Under the pieces are notes generated by a model. That model saw only the letters and a list, made by a program, of their open reading frames with translations. It searched no databases and was not told where the DNA came from. A program made the position numbers and the translations under genes. Positions 33,523 to 41,894 of a stretch of 64,000 bases of DNA are shown piece after piece (the first letter of the stretch is position 1; every line of letters starts with the position of its first letter). The stretch comes from Parafrigoribacterium mesophilum. GTDB taxonomy: Bacteria; Actinomycetota; Actinomycetes; Actinomycetales; Microbacteriaceae. Location of the stretch: the NCBI RefSeq assembly GCF_039652555.1, contig NZ_JBDJAF010000001.1, positions 1,984,001 through 2,048,000 of the forward strand, given 5' to 3'.

Positions 33523-34722
33523 GTGCCGGATCAGCTCGCACTGCCGAGGGTGCTGTACAGCTTCCCGCATCCGCTGGATCGGCCAGGAATAGCGCAGACT
33601 GCCCTGCAGCAAGTACTCGGACTTGAGCGCCTCGGTCTGGACATCACGGTGATCTGCACCTCGGTGGGAAGCGCTACTCTGCCGGCGCGCCTGGCGGTGC
33701 ATCAGACCATGGTCGTTGCTGGGCGCCGTGTCCCACACCGGGCGATCGGTGTGCAGCGGGCATACGACTATCACGATTTCCGGGTGGCACGCTGGCTGAG
33801 CAGACATCCCCGGCAGGTGGATCTGTTGCACGCATGGCCCAGGGGATGTCTTCGGAGCCTCGGCGCCGCCCGGACGGCGGGAATTGCCGCGGTGCGTGAA
33901 TCCCCCAACCCGCACACGGGTAGCGTGATGCGCGCCTCGGCGGCCGCCGCGGCCGATGCCGGCGTGCCGTTGCCACCGAACCATTCACATGCCGCGAATC
34001 CCGCGGTCCTCGCGAAGGAGGAAGCCGAGTACAGTGCGGCGACCGCGGTGCTCGTGCCGTCCGACTATGCGCAGAGGGAATTCCTTGCCGAGGGCTTCCC
34101 CGCCGATCGCCTCTTGCAACACCGCTACGGCTGCGATCTTCGCCGATTCCCGGCGCGCACCGCCGTGCGACAACACCGGCCGTTCCGGGCGGTGTTCCTG
34201 GGCCGAGGGGATCCCACGAAGGGATTGCACGTCGCACTGCGGGCATGGGCCTTGGCCGATCTACCCGAGGCGGAATTCCTGATCGCCGGGGAAGTTCTTC
34301 CTGATTATGCCCGGGCTATCTCGGGGCAGCTCGCGCTTCCGGGGGTGCGCACGGTCGGCTTCATCGATGACGTTTCGCGCTTTCTCTTAGAAGCTGACGT
34401 GCTGATCCTGCCTAGTTGGACGGAGGGTAGCGCTCTGGTCACCATCGAAGCTCAGGCAAGTGGATGCGTGCCGCTGGTCAGCGAAGCGAGTGGCGCGCTA
34501 GGACACGCTGGCGTCGACTTCCTCGTTCATCCGGTGGGAGCGGCAGACGTAATCGCCGCACAGTTGCGTCAACTGGCCGGCGATCCGGCGGGTCTTGCTG
34601 CATTGTCAGCCCGTGCCACGTCGCGCCGCGACTTCCTGTCCTGGGATGCCGCGGCACAGTCATTGCTGGGCTGCTACCGAACTGCCATCGCCATGGTCGC
34701 ACGGCCCACGGCGACGGCGTAG
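33523..34722 (+). CDS. Family 4 glycosyltransferase
   Basis: A 399-residue GT-B enzyme. The donor-site segment is PSWTEGSALVTIEAQASGCVPLVS, preceded by FRAVFLGRGDPTKGLHVALRA at the start of the second domain. GTG 33523 begins directly after the stop of the previous gene and has GGTGG at 5 nt; GTG 33514 would overlap it. It probably adds a later sugar to the repeat unit. Transcription converges on the beta-helix lipoprotein gene. Confidence 0.88.
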   Translation: MPDQLALPRVLYSFPHPLDRPGIAQTALQQVLGLERLGLDITVICTSVGSATLPARLAVHQTMVVAGRRVPHRAIGVQRAYDYHDFRVARWLSRHPRQVDLLHAWPRGCLRSLGAARTAGIAAVRESPNPHTGSVMRASAAAAADAGVPLPPNHSHAANPAVLAKEEAEYSAATAVLVPSDYAQREFLAEGFPADRLLQHRYGCDLRRFPARTAVRQHRPFRAVFLGRGDPTKGLHVALRAWALADLPEAEFLIAGEVLPDYARAISGQLALPGVRTVGFIDDVSRFLLEADVLILPSWTEGSALVTIEAQASGCVPLVSEASGALGHAGVDFLVHPVGAADVIAAQLRQLAGDPAGLAALSARATSRRDFLSWDAAAQSLLGCYRTAIAMVARPTATA

Positions 34723-34744
34723 CCAACGGCCCGTACTTCAGCGA

Positions 34745-35644
34745 TTATGGTGCTGCCACGGCAGAACCGTCCTGGAAGACGTTGCCTTTCCAAAGATTGC
34801 CGTGACCGGGCTCGAACGCGGTCGCCGGTCCATATCCACCGCAGTGGGGGCCGTACCGCGAGCCGAACACGTTGTCAACGAATCTCGTGTTGCTGGCCCG
34901 ATGAGAGGTCGAATCGCCGGCGTAGACGCAGTAGCCACCGCCGTTGAACAGGTTCCCTTGCACCAGAACGTTACTGATGGGCGCCAGTTGGCCGTACAGG
35001 GCGAGGCTGGCCGAAACGTTGGGAGCGTCCCCGGCGTCCAGGCGGTTGTTCACGATCGTGAAATTGTTGCCCCCGAGGCTGATGATCGCCTCGTTGTGAC
35101 TGCCACCGTCGGCGGGATCACCGTGGACGATGATGTCGTGTACCCAGGAGTTCTTGATGACGACATCCGCGACGAGGGCGAAGCCCTTGCCCCACCCGCG
35201 AACACGGCACCCATCGCAGGTGAACCCGGTATAGCCAACGGCCGCATATCCACCGTCGTCGATCTTGTCGTAAGGCCCGACGATGTCCACTCGTTGAATC
35301 ATCGTGCCGGGGTATGCGTTCTGGTCACCGGTGTCGATGCGTCCGTTGATCCGAGAGTTCCGGATGGTGACGTGGGGTGCTCGCACGTGAAGCACGCCGT
35401 CGATCGCGTAGCCATCGAGCACCGTTCCGGACCGTGTGATCGTCATTGGCCCGGTGTAACGCTTCAACGTCACCGATTTCGGAACGCCGGTCGTGGCGGC
35501 AGTGGGCAACTCGCCGGTTGTCGTTACCGGGGCGGGGGAGCTGGGTGGATGCGGAGCCGGTCCACCGCCGGTGCATCCGGTCACGAGAACAATAGTTGCG
35601 GCAGCCGTGAGTACCGTGGCGGCGGCGCGGACCCATCCGTTCAT
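34745..35644 (-). CDS. Right-handed beta-helix lipoprotein, paralogue of 27110-28300
   Basis: A 299-residue lipoprotein (lipobox LVTGC, Cys24) with a short Pro-rich linker and the same beta-helix domain as the gene at 27110, including VRGWGKGFALV, SWVHDI, GGSHNE and LDAGDAPNVSASLALY. It lacks the long Pro-Thr spacer, so it would sit closer to the membrane. The fold suggests action on polysaccharide. ATG 35644 overlaps the stop of the polymerase gene, so it is the last gene of that operon. Function is not known. Confidence 0.82.
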   Translation of the reverse strand: MNGWVRAAATVLTAAATIVLVTGCTGGGPAPHPPSSPAPVTTTGELPTAATTGVPKSVTLKRYTGPMTITRSGTVLDGYAIDGVLHVRAPHVTIRNSRINGRIDTGDQNAYPGTMIQRVDIVGPYDKIDDGGYAAVGYTGFTCDGCRVRGWGKGFALVADVVIKNSWVHDIIVHGDPADGGSHNEAIISLGGNNFTIVNNRLDAGDAPNVSASLALYGQLAPISNVLVQGNLFNGGGYCVYAGDSTSHRASNTRFVDNVFGSRYGPHCGGYGPATAFEPGHGNLWKGNVFQDGSAVAAP

Positions 35645-37650
35645 GGTGATCGATCCGGTTTTCGAGACACCGGCAGGGGGTCCAGTCGCATGGCGGTGAT
35701 GCTGCGCAGCCCGATGCTCAGCAGCAACGCGCCTAGGCCGGCCAAGGCGGCCACTCCCAGCAAAGCGGCCGGCTTGTGAACGGGGGTCTCGAAAACCTCG
35801 ATGTCGGCGAAAGTGTATGGCCGCACCGTCAACCCGCTCGGTATCTCTTGATTCGACTGCAGCTCGCCAACCTCAGAGGTCAGCTTCGATCGGACGAGGT
35901 CGGCGTTCTGCCGGGCGGCGTCCGGGGTACCTGCCCTGGCAGCGAACCACATGAGGTCGCCGTAGCCCATTACGTCTGTCACGGGAGCCAGGCTGCCGGT
36001 GCCGACGGCCACGGAGTAGTCGTTGACCGCCGCGGACGCCAGGGCGGCCCGCGTCTGGCGGCTGTCCATGACATAACGCACGACGTCGGACAGCCCTGGC
36101 GCTTCGAGCTTCTGGTCGTACACGTTGGCGTCACCCGATTGCAGCACGCGGAGTACCACCGACCCCTTGGCTTCGAACTCGCCGCGTGCCGACAGCGTGG
36201 CGGCGCCGCCGATGGCGACGATGGCAAGTGCCCAGATCGCCACGATCGTCCTTGCCTTGCGGTTCAGAAGCACGGTGGGGCCGGTCGGCGACGCCTGCTG
36301 CGGGATCGCAACGGCCCGGGAGATTCGCCACACGCCCGCGGCGGCGCCCAGTAACAGACACATCATGCCGAAGGCCATTTGGAAGCCGAACTCGTCAAAG
36401 GTGAAGGCCAGCAGGAGCGCTGTCGTGATCCCGGCCGCTATGCTCAGCGCTTGCGACCGAAGGTAACGTGTCCGGACCGTCAGAGCCGCCCGCACGGAGA
36501 GAACGATCGGAGCCAAAAAGAACAGCAATAGAGCAGCGAGCCCGATCAGCCCGGACTCCACAATGGTGGCCAGGAACTGGTTGTCCAAGGTCCGATAGAT
36601 GCCCGGGATGAACGTGCTGAGTCCCCGACCGATCCACGGCGACTGAGAAAAGAACTGCGCAACCGCCTCGTAATCGCCGACCCGTCCCGTGATGGAGATG
36701 TCTTGGGAGGCTGAGGTGAACAGGCTTCGAATAGTGCCCAACATCCCCGGCACCAACAATCGAAAGGCAAGGCCGGCGAACGGCAGCAGAATCAGGAACA
36801 GCAGCCGCTGTCGTTTCCGGGCGATGCCGAACGCGAAGAGCGCCCCGACGATCAGCGCGACAGCGCCCGACCTGGACACTGTCAAGGGCAGGGCGATGAG
36901 GCAGACGAGGAATTGGGTCCACCACCACCAGCGACGCCGTGTCGCATTCACCGCGAGGTGAGCGGCGACAGGCAATGCCATTCCCACGACTGCGGCGAAC
37001 TCGATGGAGTGGGTTGCGGTGGCGGCGACGCGGGTGAATCCCGATCGTTCATACAAACCAACAAGGTCGTCATTGGCGACAAGACCGGGGATGTGAAACA
37101 GGTCCACGAAGTTCACACCGCTGATGAACTGGATCACCCCCATGGTCGCCAGGAGGAATGCCGCAAGCACAACGAATCGGAGCAAGGCATCCAGTCGTGC
37201 TCTGGTGCGCATGCTGTCGGCGGCGAACAAAATAACCCCGGCGCCCGACATGAGGCTGAGTAGTCCGCGCAGGGAGGAGGCCAATTCCGGGGCACTGAGC
37301 GGCCGCAACATCGCCGCGCAGAAACTGAGCAACATGGCGAACGAGAAAAGTCCCACGACCCAGTGCATCGGTGTGTGTCCGAGATCGCCTCGCGGATTGG
37401 CCGTGCGACCAATGGCCCACAGGATGAAGATGACACAGCCGAAGATGGTGGCGGGCGTTCCTGCTGCGCCCAGGCCGGGCACGATATAGATCGACGGCGA
37501 GAACACGAGCAGTGCCAGGTAGATCTGGAAGACGATCAACGGATCGCGTGCGTGATCCCGCCGCCAACTGGTGTACGCGGTCATTCCAGCGCCCGGCGCG
37601 CGAGTGCTTCCAGGCGCAACTCTGGCAGGCGCAAAAGGCGCGTTCGGCAC
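35641..37650 (-). CDS. Wzy/O-antigen-ligase-like polymerase fused to a Wzz-like C-terminal module
   Basis: A 669-residue membrane protein. Residues of about 35-460 have 10-12 helices with the O-antigen-ligase features: SRSGAVALIVGALFAFG, then GRVGDYEAVAQFFSQSPWIGRGLSTF in the large outer loop. After a basic cytoplasmic stretch a second module begins at about 475: one helix (ATIVAIWALAIVAIGG-like), about 130 outer residues, a second helix near 640, and a basic tail, which is the topology of Wzz chain-length regulators. GTG 37650 starts one base after the Wzz-like gene; ATG 37584 is an alternative. The fusion would combine polymerisation and length control. Its stop overlaps the lipoprotein start. 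Confidence 0.82.
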   Translation of the reverse strand: MPNAPFAPARVAPGSTRAPGAGMTAYTSWRRDHARDPLIVFQIYLALLVFSPSIYIVPGLGAAGTPATIFGCVIFILWAIGRTANPRGDLGHTPMHWVVGLFSFAMLLSFCAAMLRPLSAPELASSLRGLLSLMSGAGVILFAADSMRTRARLDALLRFVVLAAFLLATMGVIQFISGVNFVDLFHIPGLVANDDLVGLYERSGFTRVAATATHSIEFAAVVGMALPVAAHLAVNATRRRWWWWTQFLVCLIALPLTVSRSGAVALIVGALFAFGIARKRQRLLFLILLPFAGLAFRLLVPGMLGTIRSLFTSASQDISITGRVGDYEAVAQFFSQSPWIGRGLSTFIPGIYRTLDNQFLATIVESGLIGLAALLLFFLAPIVLSVRAALTVRTRYLRSQALSIAAGITTALLLAFTFDEFGFQMAFGMMCLLLGAAAGVWRISRAVAIPQQASPTGPTVLLNRKARTIVAIWALAIVAIGGAATLSARGEFEAKGSVVLRVLQSGDANVYDQKLEAPGLSDVVRYVMDSRQTRAALASAAVNDYSVAVGTGSLAPVTDVMGYGDLMWFAARAGTPDAARQNADLVRSKLTSEVGELQSNQEIPSGLTVRPYTFADIEVFETPVHKPAALLGVAALAGLGALLLSIGLRSITAMRLDPLPVSRKPDRSP

Positions 37651-37651
37651 G

Positions 37652-38401
37652 TTACACTCGAGTTTCGCTCGCGCGGTCGTGCATCACGGGCGTGGCGGAT
37701 GTCGCTGCCGGGTCGCCGAATTTTCCCACGAGCTGTTCCACCTGCCGCTCGGCGTCCGCCTCACTGCTCGATTCCGCCCGCTCGCGCTCTTTCAGGCTCC
37801 GAGAGGAACGGCGGCGCTCTCTCAGCCCGATGCCGCCGAAGAGCACTAGCCCGGCTACCAGGAACGCCAGGACCGCATTTCTCACCGGTTCGACGAACCC
37901 CAATTCCGGTTCCGGGTCGCGGGTGATCTCTTTCATAGTCACCCATTGCGAACGCGGTGCACCGGCCTGCTGCTGCAGCTTTGCCAGCCTCTGGCCCAAC
38001 TCCGTTTCCAGCGAGCCGAGCGTCGACTCGGCCGTGCTCAGTTGGCTGTCCGTCACGGTGACCACCATCAGCGGAGCGGCGACGGAGGTGTCCCGCCCGG
38101 CGGTGTACTCCAGGTTCGGGTGGCCGGCGGTGTACTTGCGCACAGTCTCACCGTTCATCACCGATACTGCGAGCACATCCACCGTGCCCGACACTCCGTT
38201 TCCGAGCTGCAACAGCGGGTTGCCGGCCGCTCCCGTTTCCGCGTCGCGCACCGGAGACAGAAACAAGTAGCTGGAGGAGACCGTGTAGCTGATCGGCGTG
38301 AAGAAGAACGCGGCGCCTGCACACAGCAGGGACACCACCAGACCAGGAATCAGTACCCACCGCCAGCGCGACAGAAACCCCCAGATGGTGTGCAATGTCA
38401 T
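37652..38401 (-). CDS. Wzz/YveK-like chain-length regulator
   Basis: A 249-residue protein with a helix at about 15-35 (WVLIPGLVVSLLCAGAAFF), an outer domain with a predicted coiled segment (STAESTLGSLETELGQRLAKLQ), and a second helix at about 178-198 followed by a charged cytoplasmic tail. This is the Wzz/polysaccharide co-polymerase layout without a tyrosine-kinase domain. GGAGGAGAG precedes ATG 38401. It is followed by the polymerase gene after one base. A separate kinase or phosphatase is not encoded nearby. Confidence 0.8.
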   Translation of the reverse strand: MTLHTIWGFLSRWRWVLIPGLVVSLLCAGAAFFFTPISYTVSSSYLFLSPVRDAETGAAGNPLLQLGNGVSGTVDVLAVSVMNGETVRKYTAGHPNLEYTAGRDTSVAAPLMVVTVTDSQLSTAESTLGSLETELGQRLAKLQQQAGAPRSQWVTMKEITRDPEPELGFVEPVRNAVLAFLVAGLVLFGGIGLRERRRSSRSLKERERAESSSEADAERQVEQLVGKFGDPAATSATPVMHDRASETRV

Positions 38402-38449
38402 TGTCTCTCCTCCGGGTCGGGAAATTCCTCGGAAACTATGAGAATCGGG

Positions 38450-39652
38450 TCAGCGTGCACATTCGTCCTGTATCGCGCGCAGGACGCTCGCTTGCGCGGG
38501 TGCCCACGATAACCCGTTGACGCTGCCTCGCAAGGTGTCGGGTCCCACCGCCCGCTGATGATCCACCGCGCGGCTCAGCGCATCGGCCAAGGCGTGAGGG
38601 GTGGCTCGAGACCAGGCCACGTTCGGGTTGTTCAAGTCTGCTCTGGTTCCCTCGTAATCGTTGACCACCGGCACGACCCCAGCGGCCAGCAACTCCGTCG
38701 CTATGAGGGAGATGTTCGTGAATGAGAGAGCCAAGCCGGCTGCACACTCGTTGTAAAGCGAATTCAGCGCCGAGGGTGCCAAGTGGGCATGCACTGTTGC
38801 CGGGAAAGGAAGCTTCCGCGCCTCGATACCGAAGGTGTGAATGCGGATGTCCGGTCTTTCCCGGTGGAAAAGCTCCAGGGCGAACACCCCCATCTCATAG
38901 CCCCGTCTGGACACGCCCGGCTTCGCGTAGAAGACAACACCGTCGCGAGGAGCCCGATTGGTGACCTGGTACTTCTGAGTGTCGCACCCGAACGGCGCCA
39001 CCGTGCACCGCGTGCCGAATCGATCGCGCAGTTCCTGGGCCACCATGTTCCCTACCGTGATGGTGGGAAACCCGAATCGGTAGGTGTCTTCGGCGAGTTC
39101 GTAGGCTGAGCCGCGTGGGTAAAAATACGGCTCGAAGTCCTGCACCAGGTAGAACCTCTTCCCGGGTACCGTGTCGTGCTTCGCCAGCACGTGCGCGGTC
39201 ACCCACGCGGTGGCGACGTAAGCGTCCATGCCGGACAGGCCGTCGCGCACCGCGCGCACCTCGGCTCGTATGGCCGGCCACCAGGTGCGGATGATCTTCT
39301 CGTACTGTGCTGCCCCTCCACCCTGACCGTCATAGACATACAGAACGCAACGATGGCCGGCTGATTCGAGCGCCTGGACGAAGCGGAAAATCGTTGTGTG
39401 TCCGCCGGACGCCGGCCCGGGCGCCGTGATCACCCAGCCGACGGACAACGGCTGACCCGACGGTGTGGCGGTCGCAGGTGGGGCCGAAGTGATGGTCGCG
39501 GAGTCGACAATATCCTCGGAGCGGAGGTACAGCGGTTCTATGTTGCCGCCCCAGTGTGCGGATGCCCGCCGTGTCACTCGTTCTGCGACGCCGGGTAATC
39601 CTTCGGCCCGGAGCACGCGGAGCAATTTGCCAGCATCGGTCATGATGGTCAT
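38450..39652 (-). CDS. Glycosyltransferase, family 4-like
   Basis: A 400-residue GT-B enzyme starting at ATG 39652, 8 bp after the previous stop. VGWVITAPGPASGGHTTIFRF opens the acceptor domain; PGKRFYLVQDFEPYFYP and FTNISLIATELLAAGVVPVVND (donor site) are typical of the group that includes rhamnan-synthesis enzymes. An earlier ATG at 39682 would overlap the upstream gene. It is the last glycosyltransferase of the coupled operon that begins at 48320; the Wzz-like gene starts 48 bp later. Confidence 0.88.
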   Translation of the reverse strand: MTIMTDAGKLLRVLRAEGLPGVAERVTRRASAHWGGNIEPLYLRSEDIVDSATITSAPPATATPSGQPLSVGWVITAPGPASGGHTTIFRFVQALESAGHRCVLYVYDGQGGGAAQYEKIIRTWWPAIRAEVRAVRDGLSGMDAYVATAWVTAHVLAKHDTVPGKRFYLVQDFEPYFYPRGSAYELAEDTYRFGFPTITVGNMVAQELRDRFGTRCTVAPFGCDTQKYQVTNRAPRDGVVFYAKPGVSRRGYEMGVFALELFHRERPDIRIHTFGIEARKLPFPATVHAHLAPSALNSLYNECAAGLALSFTNISLIATELLAAGVVPVVNDYEGTRADLNNPNVAWSRATPHALADALSRAVDHQRAVGPDTLRGSVNGLSWAPAQASVLRAIQDECAR

Positions 39653-39660
39653 CGGCAATC

Positions 39661-40779
39661 TCACATTCCCTTCGAACGCCATCGCGGCCGGCCCAACTCG
39701 CGCGAGAGCCGATAGGCCGCGGCCTGCGCGATGAGGTATGGAGACAGTCGCGATCGTGCGGGCCCCAGTCGCAGCGCTTCGCGAACCACGCCGGTGAAGC
39801 GCAGGCCGGCAAGGTCGATCCCCAGGTTGTCAGCGAACTCGAGGTACCGGTCTGTTTCCGGTGTGCCGCCGCGGCCCTTGGCGTACGCCGAACTGGCCCG
39901 GGCCATTGCCTCGTTGGCCAACGCACCAAGGGCCAGGCCGAGCAGTCGCGCGTTGTCGTCAGGGTCGCCTCTGCCATCGGTGAAGAGCATTTCGAACGCC
40001 GCCGCCCGCTCATGCAAGTCGGTCATCACATCGACCTGTCGTGCCGAGCGGCTGTCGGCGTGTTCGCGATGCCAGGCTTGATCGCTGCCGCCGACCCAGC
40101 CGACGTCGGCCTCCCGAGCGAGTCGGAACCACATTTCCATGTCGTGGGTATGAGCCAGCGACCGTTGACCGCCGACGAGATCGACGATGTTCTTGCGCAT
40201 CACGACCTCGGGTGATGTGATGCAGTTCACCCCGAGGCGGCAGCGCAGCTCGAGCCACTCGGCGCCGGAATACACGTCCCATCGTGTCGCGCGATCCCGG
40301 TGGCGCGGAAGCCTTCGGGAGGCGAAATGCAGTGGATGGCCGTAGACCAGGCCAACGGCGGGGTAACGCTCGGCCAGGGCGGTCGCCCGGGCGACCGAGC
40401 CTGGGGTCAGCAGGTCGTCTGCGTCGAGCCGGATCAGGTATTCGCCATCAGCGGCTGCCAGGCCATCATTGAAGCTGGCGACCGGTCCTCCGTTTCTGGG
40501 GCGGGCAATCAGGCGCACCCGGCCATCTCGCGCGGCCAGACGCGTCGCCACTTCGGCGGATCCGTCGGTGGATGCGTCATCGACGATGAGAACCTCGACT
40601 TGAACGCCGTCCTGCGCGAGCGCGCTGTCCACCGCCGCGGGCAGGAAGCGCGCGTAGTTGTAGCACGGAACGATGACCGTGACGGCAGGCGGCCGTGCCG
40701 GATGTTGGGACACCGCCGATCCGGTGACGACGTCCAACGTCTGGGGAATGGTCGACTCCGCTGGGTTGAGAGTCAGCAT
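39661..40779 (-). CDS. Family 2 glycosyltransferase
   Basis: A 372-residue GT-A enzyme: VTVIVPCYNYARFLPAAVDS, VLIVDDASTDGSA, and IRLDADDLLTPGSV as the DxD metal site. A long C-terminal helical part (about residues 240-372) follows. It is paralogous to the GT2 encoded at 43429-44481. The start codon overlaps the aminotransferase stop by 7 bases (ATGCTGA). Donor and acceptor are unknown. Confidence 0.9.
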   Translation of the reverse strand: MLTLNPAESTIPQTLDVVTGSAVSQHPARPPAVTVIVPCYNYARFLPAAVDSALAQDGVQVEVLIVDDASTDGSAEVATRLAARDGRVRLIARPRNGGPVASFNDGLAAADGEYLIRLDADDLLTPGSVARATALAERYPAVGLVYGHPLHFASRRLPRHRDRATRWDVYSGAEWLELRCRLGVNCITSPEVVMRKNIVDLVGGQRSLAHTHDMEMWFRLAREADVGWVGGSDQAWHREHADSRSARQVDVMTDLHERAAAFEMLFTDGRGDPDDNARLLGLALGALANEAMARASSAYAKGRGGTPETDRYLEFADNLGIDLAGLRFTGVVREALRLGPARSRLSPYLIAQAAAYRLSRELGRPRWRSKGM

Positions 40780-41894
40780 GCGGCCAACGCCTCCGAAAGC
40801 GATTCCACTACCCGGTCCTGATGTGCCCTGGATATTCCGGGATAGATCGGCAGCGACAGGATCTCGGCGGACAGCCGTTCCGCCATCGGAAAGGTGCCGG
40901 CGCCGATACCGAGGTGCGTGAACGCGGGAAGCCGGTGAAGCGGTGCTGGGTAATGCACCGCTGCGCCGATGCCCGCATCACGCAGCATCGCCATCACTCG
41001 GTCCCGCTGGGGTACCCGGACCACATACAGGTGGAAGACGTGCTCGTTTCCTTCCGCTGTGCGCGGAGCGATGACGTCCGGCACTTCTTCCAGCAACTGC
41101 GTGTAGTACGCCGCGGCGTCGCGCCTGGCCTGATTCCACCGGTCCAGGCGGCTCAGTTTCGCCGACAACACGACCGCTTGCAGGGTGTCAAGGCGAGAAT
41201 TGGTGCCGAGTTCCAGGTGCTCGTAACGCCGGGTGCCGCCGTGGTTACGCAGCCGGCGGAGGCGGTCGGCGATCGTGCTCGAGTTAGTCAGCACTGCACC
41301 GCCGTCGCCGTAGGCGCCGAGATTCTTCCCCGGGTAGAAGCTGGTTCCGGCGACGTCGCCGAGGCCTCCAGCCCGCTGACCCTGCTGCCGGGCACCCTGT
41401 GATTGGGCGGCATCCTCCACCAGCAGAATGTCCGGCCCGGCAACCTCTCGAAGCGATTGGGCAGGGGCGACTTGTCCGTACAGATCGACTCCGATGATCG
41501 CTTTCGTGCGCGGACTCAGCGCTTCGCTCACACCGGCAGGGTCGATGAGGTAGTTCTCGTCGCAGTCTACGAGCCGGATGATGCCGCCAGCTCGCACGAC
41601 CGCTTCGGCCGTGGCGACGAAGGTGTTAGTGGGGGCGATCACCTCGTCACCGCTCCGGATGCCGCCTGCTCGAAGTGCCAGTTCCAGTGCGTCGGTTCCG
41701 CTGCCGACGCCGACCACGTGTTCGACACCGCAGAACTGGGCGAACTGTGCTTCGAAGGAATCGACTTCCTGCCCCAGGATGAAGTTGCCCGCGGCGAGGA
41801 CGCGCTCGAAACCGGCGCGCACTTCCTCGGCGATCTCCTCGTGCTGGATGCTCAAATCCACCAATGGAATGTCCTGTGTTGTCATCGTGCTCAC
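40773..41894 (-). CDS. DegT/DnrJ/EryC1 sugar aminotransferase
   Basis: A 373-residue PLP enzyme that aminates a keto nucleotide sugar. GVGSGTDALELALRA binds phosphate, VEDAAQSQGA holds the pyridine Asp, and SFYPGKNLGAYGDGGA carries the Schiff-base Lys. The pattern matches WbpE/QdtB/FdtB-type enzymes acting at C3 (inference from overall similarity). GTG 41894 follows AAGGAGGA and overlaps the flippase stop. This is one of the two aminotransferases of the operon, which suggests two amino sugars or one diamino sugar. Confidence 0.92.
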   Translation of the reverse strand: MSTMTTQDIPLVDLSIQHEEIAEEVRAGFERVLAAGNFILGQEVDSFEAQFAQFCGVEHVVGVGSGTDALELALRAGGIRSGDEVIAPTNTFVATAEAVVRAGGIIRLVDCDENYLIDPAGVSEALSPRTKAIIGVDLYGQVAPAQSLREVAGPDILLVEDAAQSQGARQQGQRAGGLGDVAGTSFYPGKNLGAYGDGGAVLTNSSTIADRLRRLRNHGGTRRYEHLELGTNSRLDTLQAVVLSAKLSRLDRWNQARRDAAAYYTQLLEEVPDVIAPRTAEGNEHVFHLYVVRVPQRDRVMAMLRDAGIGAAVHYPAPLHRLPAFTHLGIGAGTFPMAERLSAEILSLPIYPGISRAHQDRVVESLSEALAAC

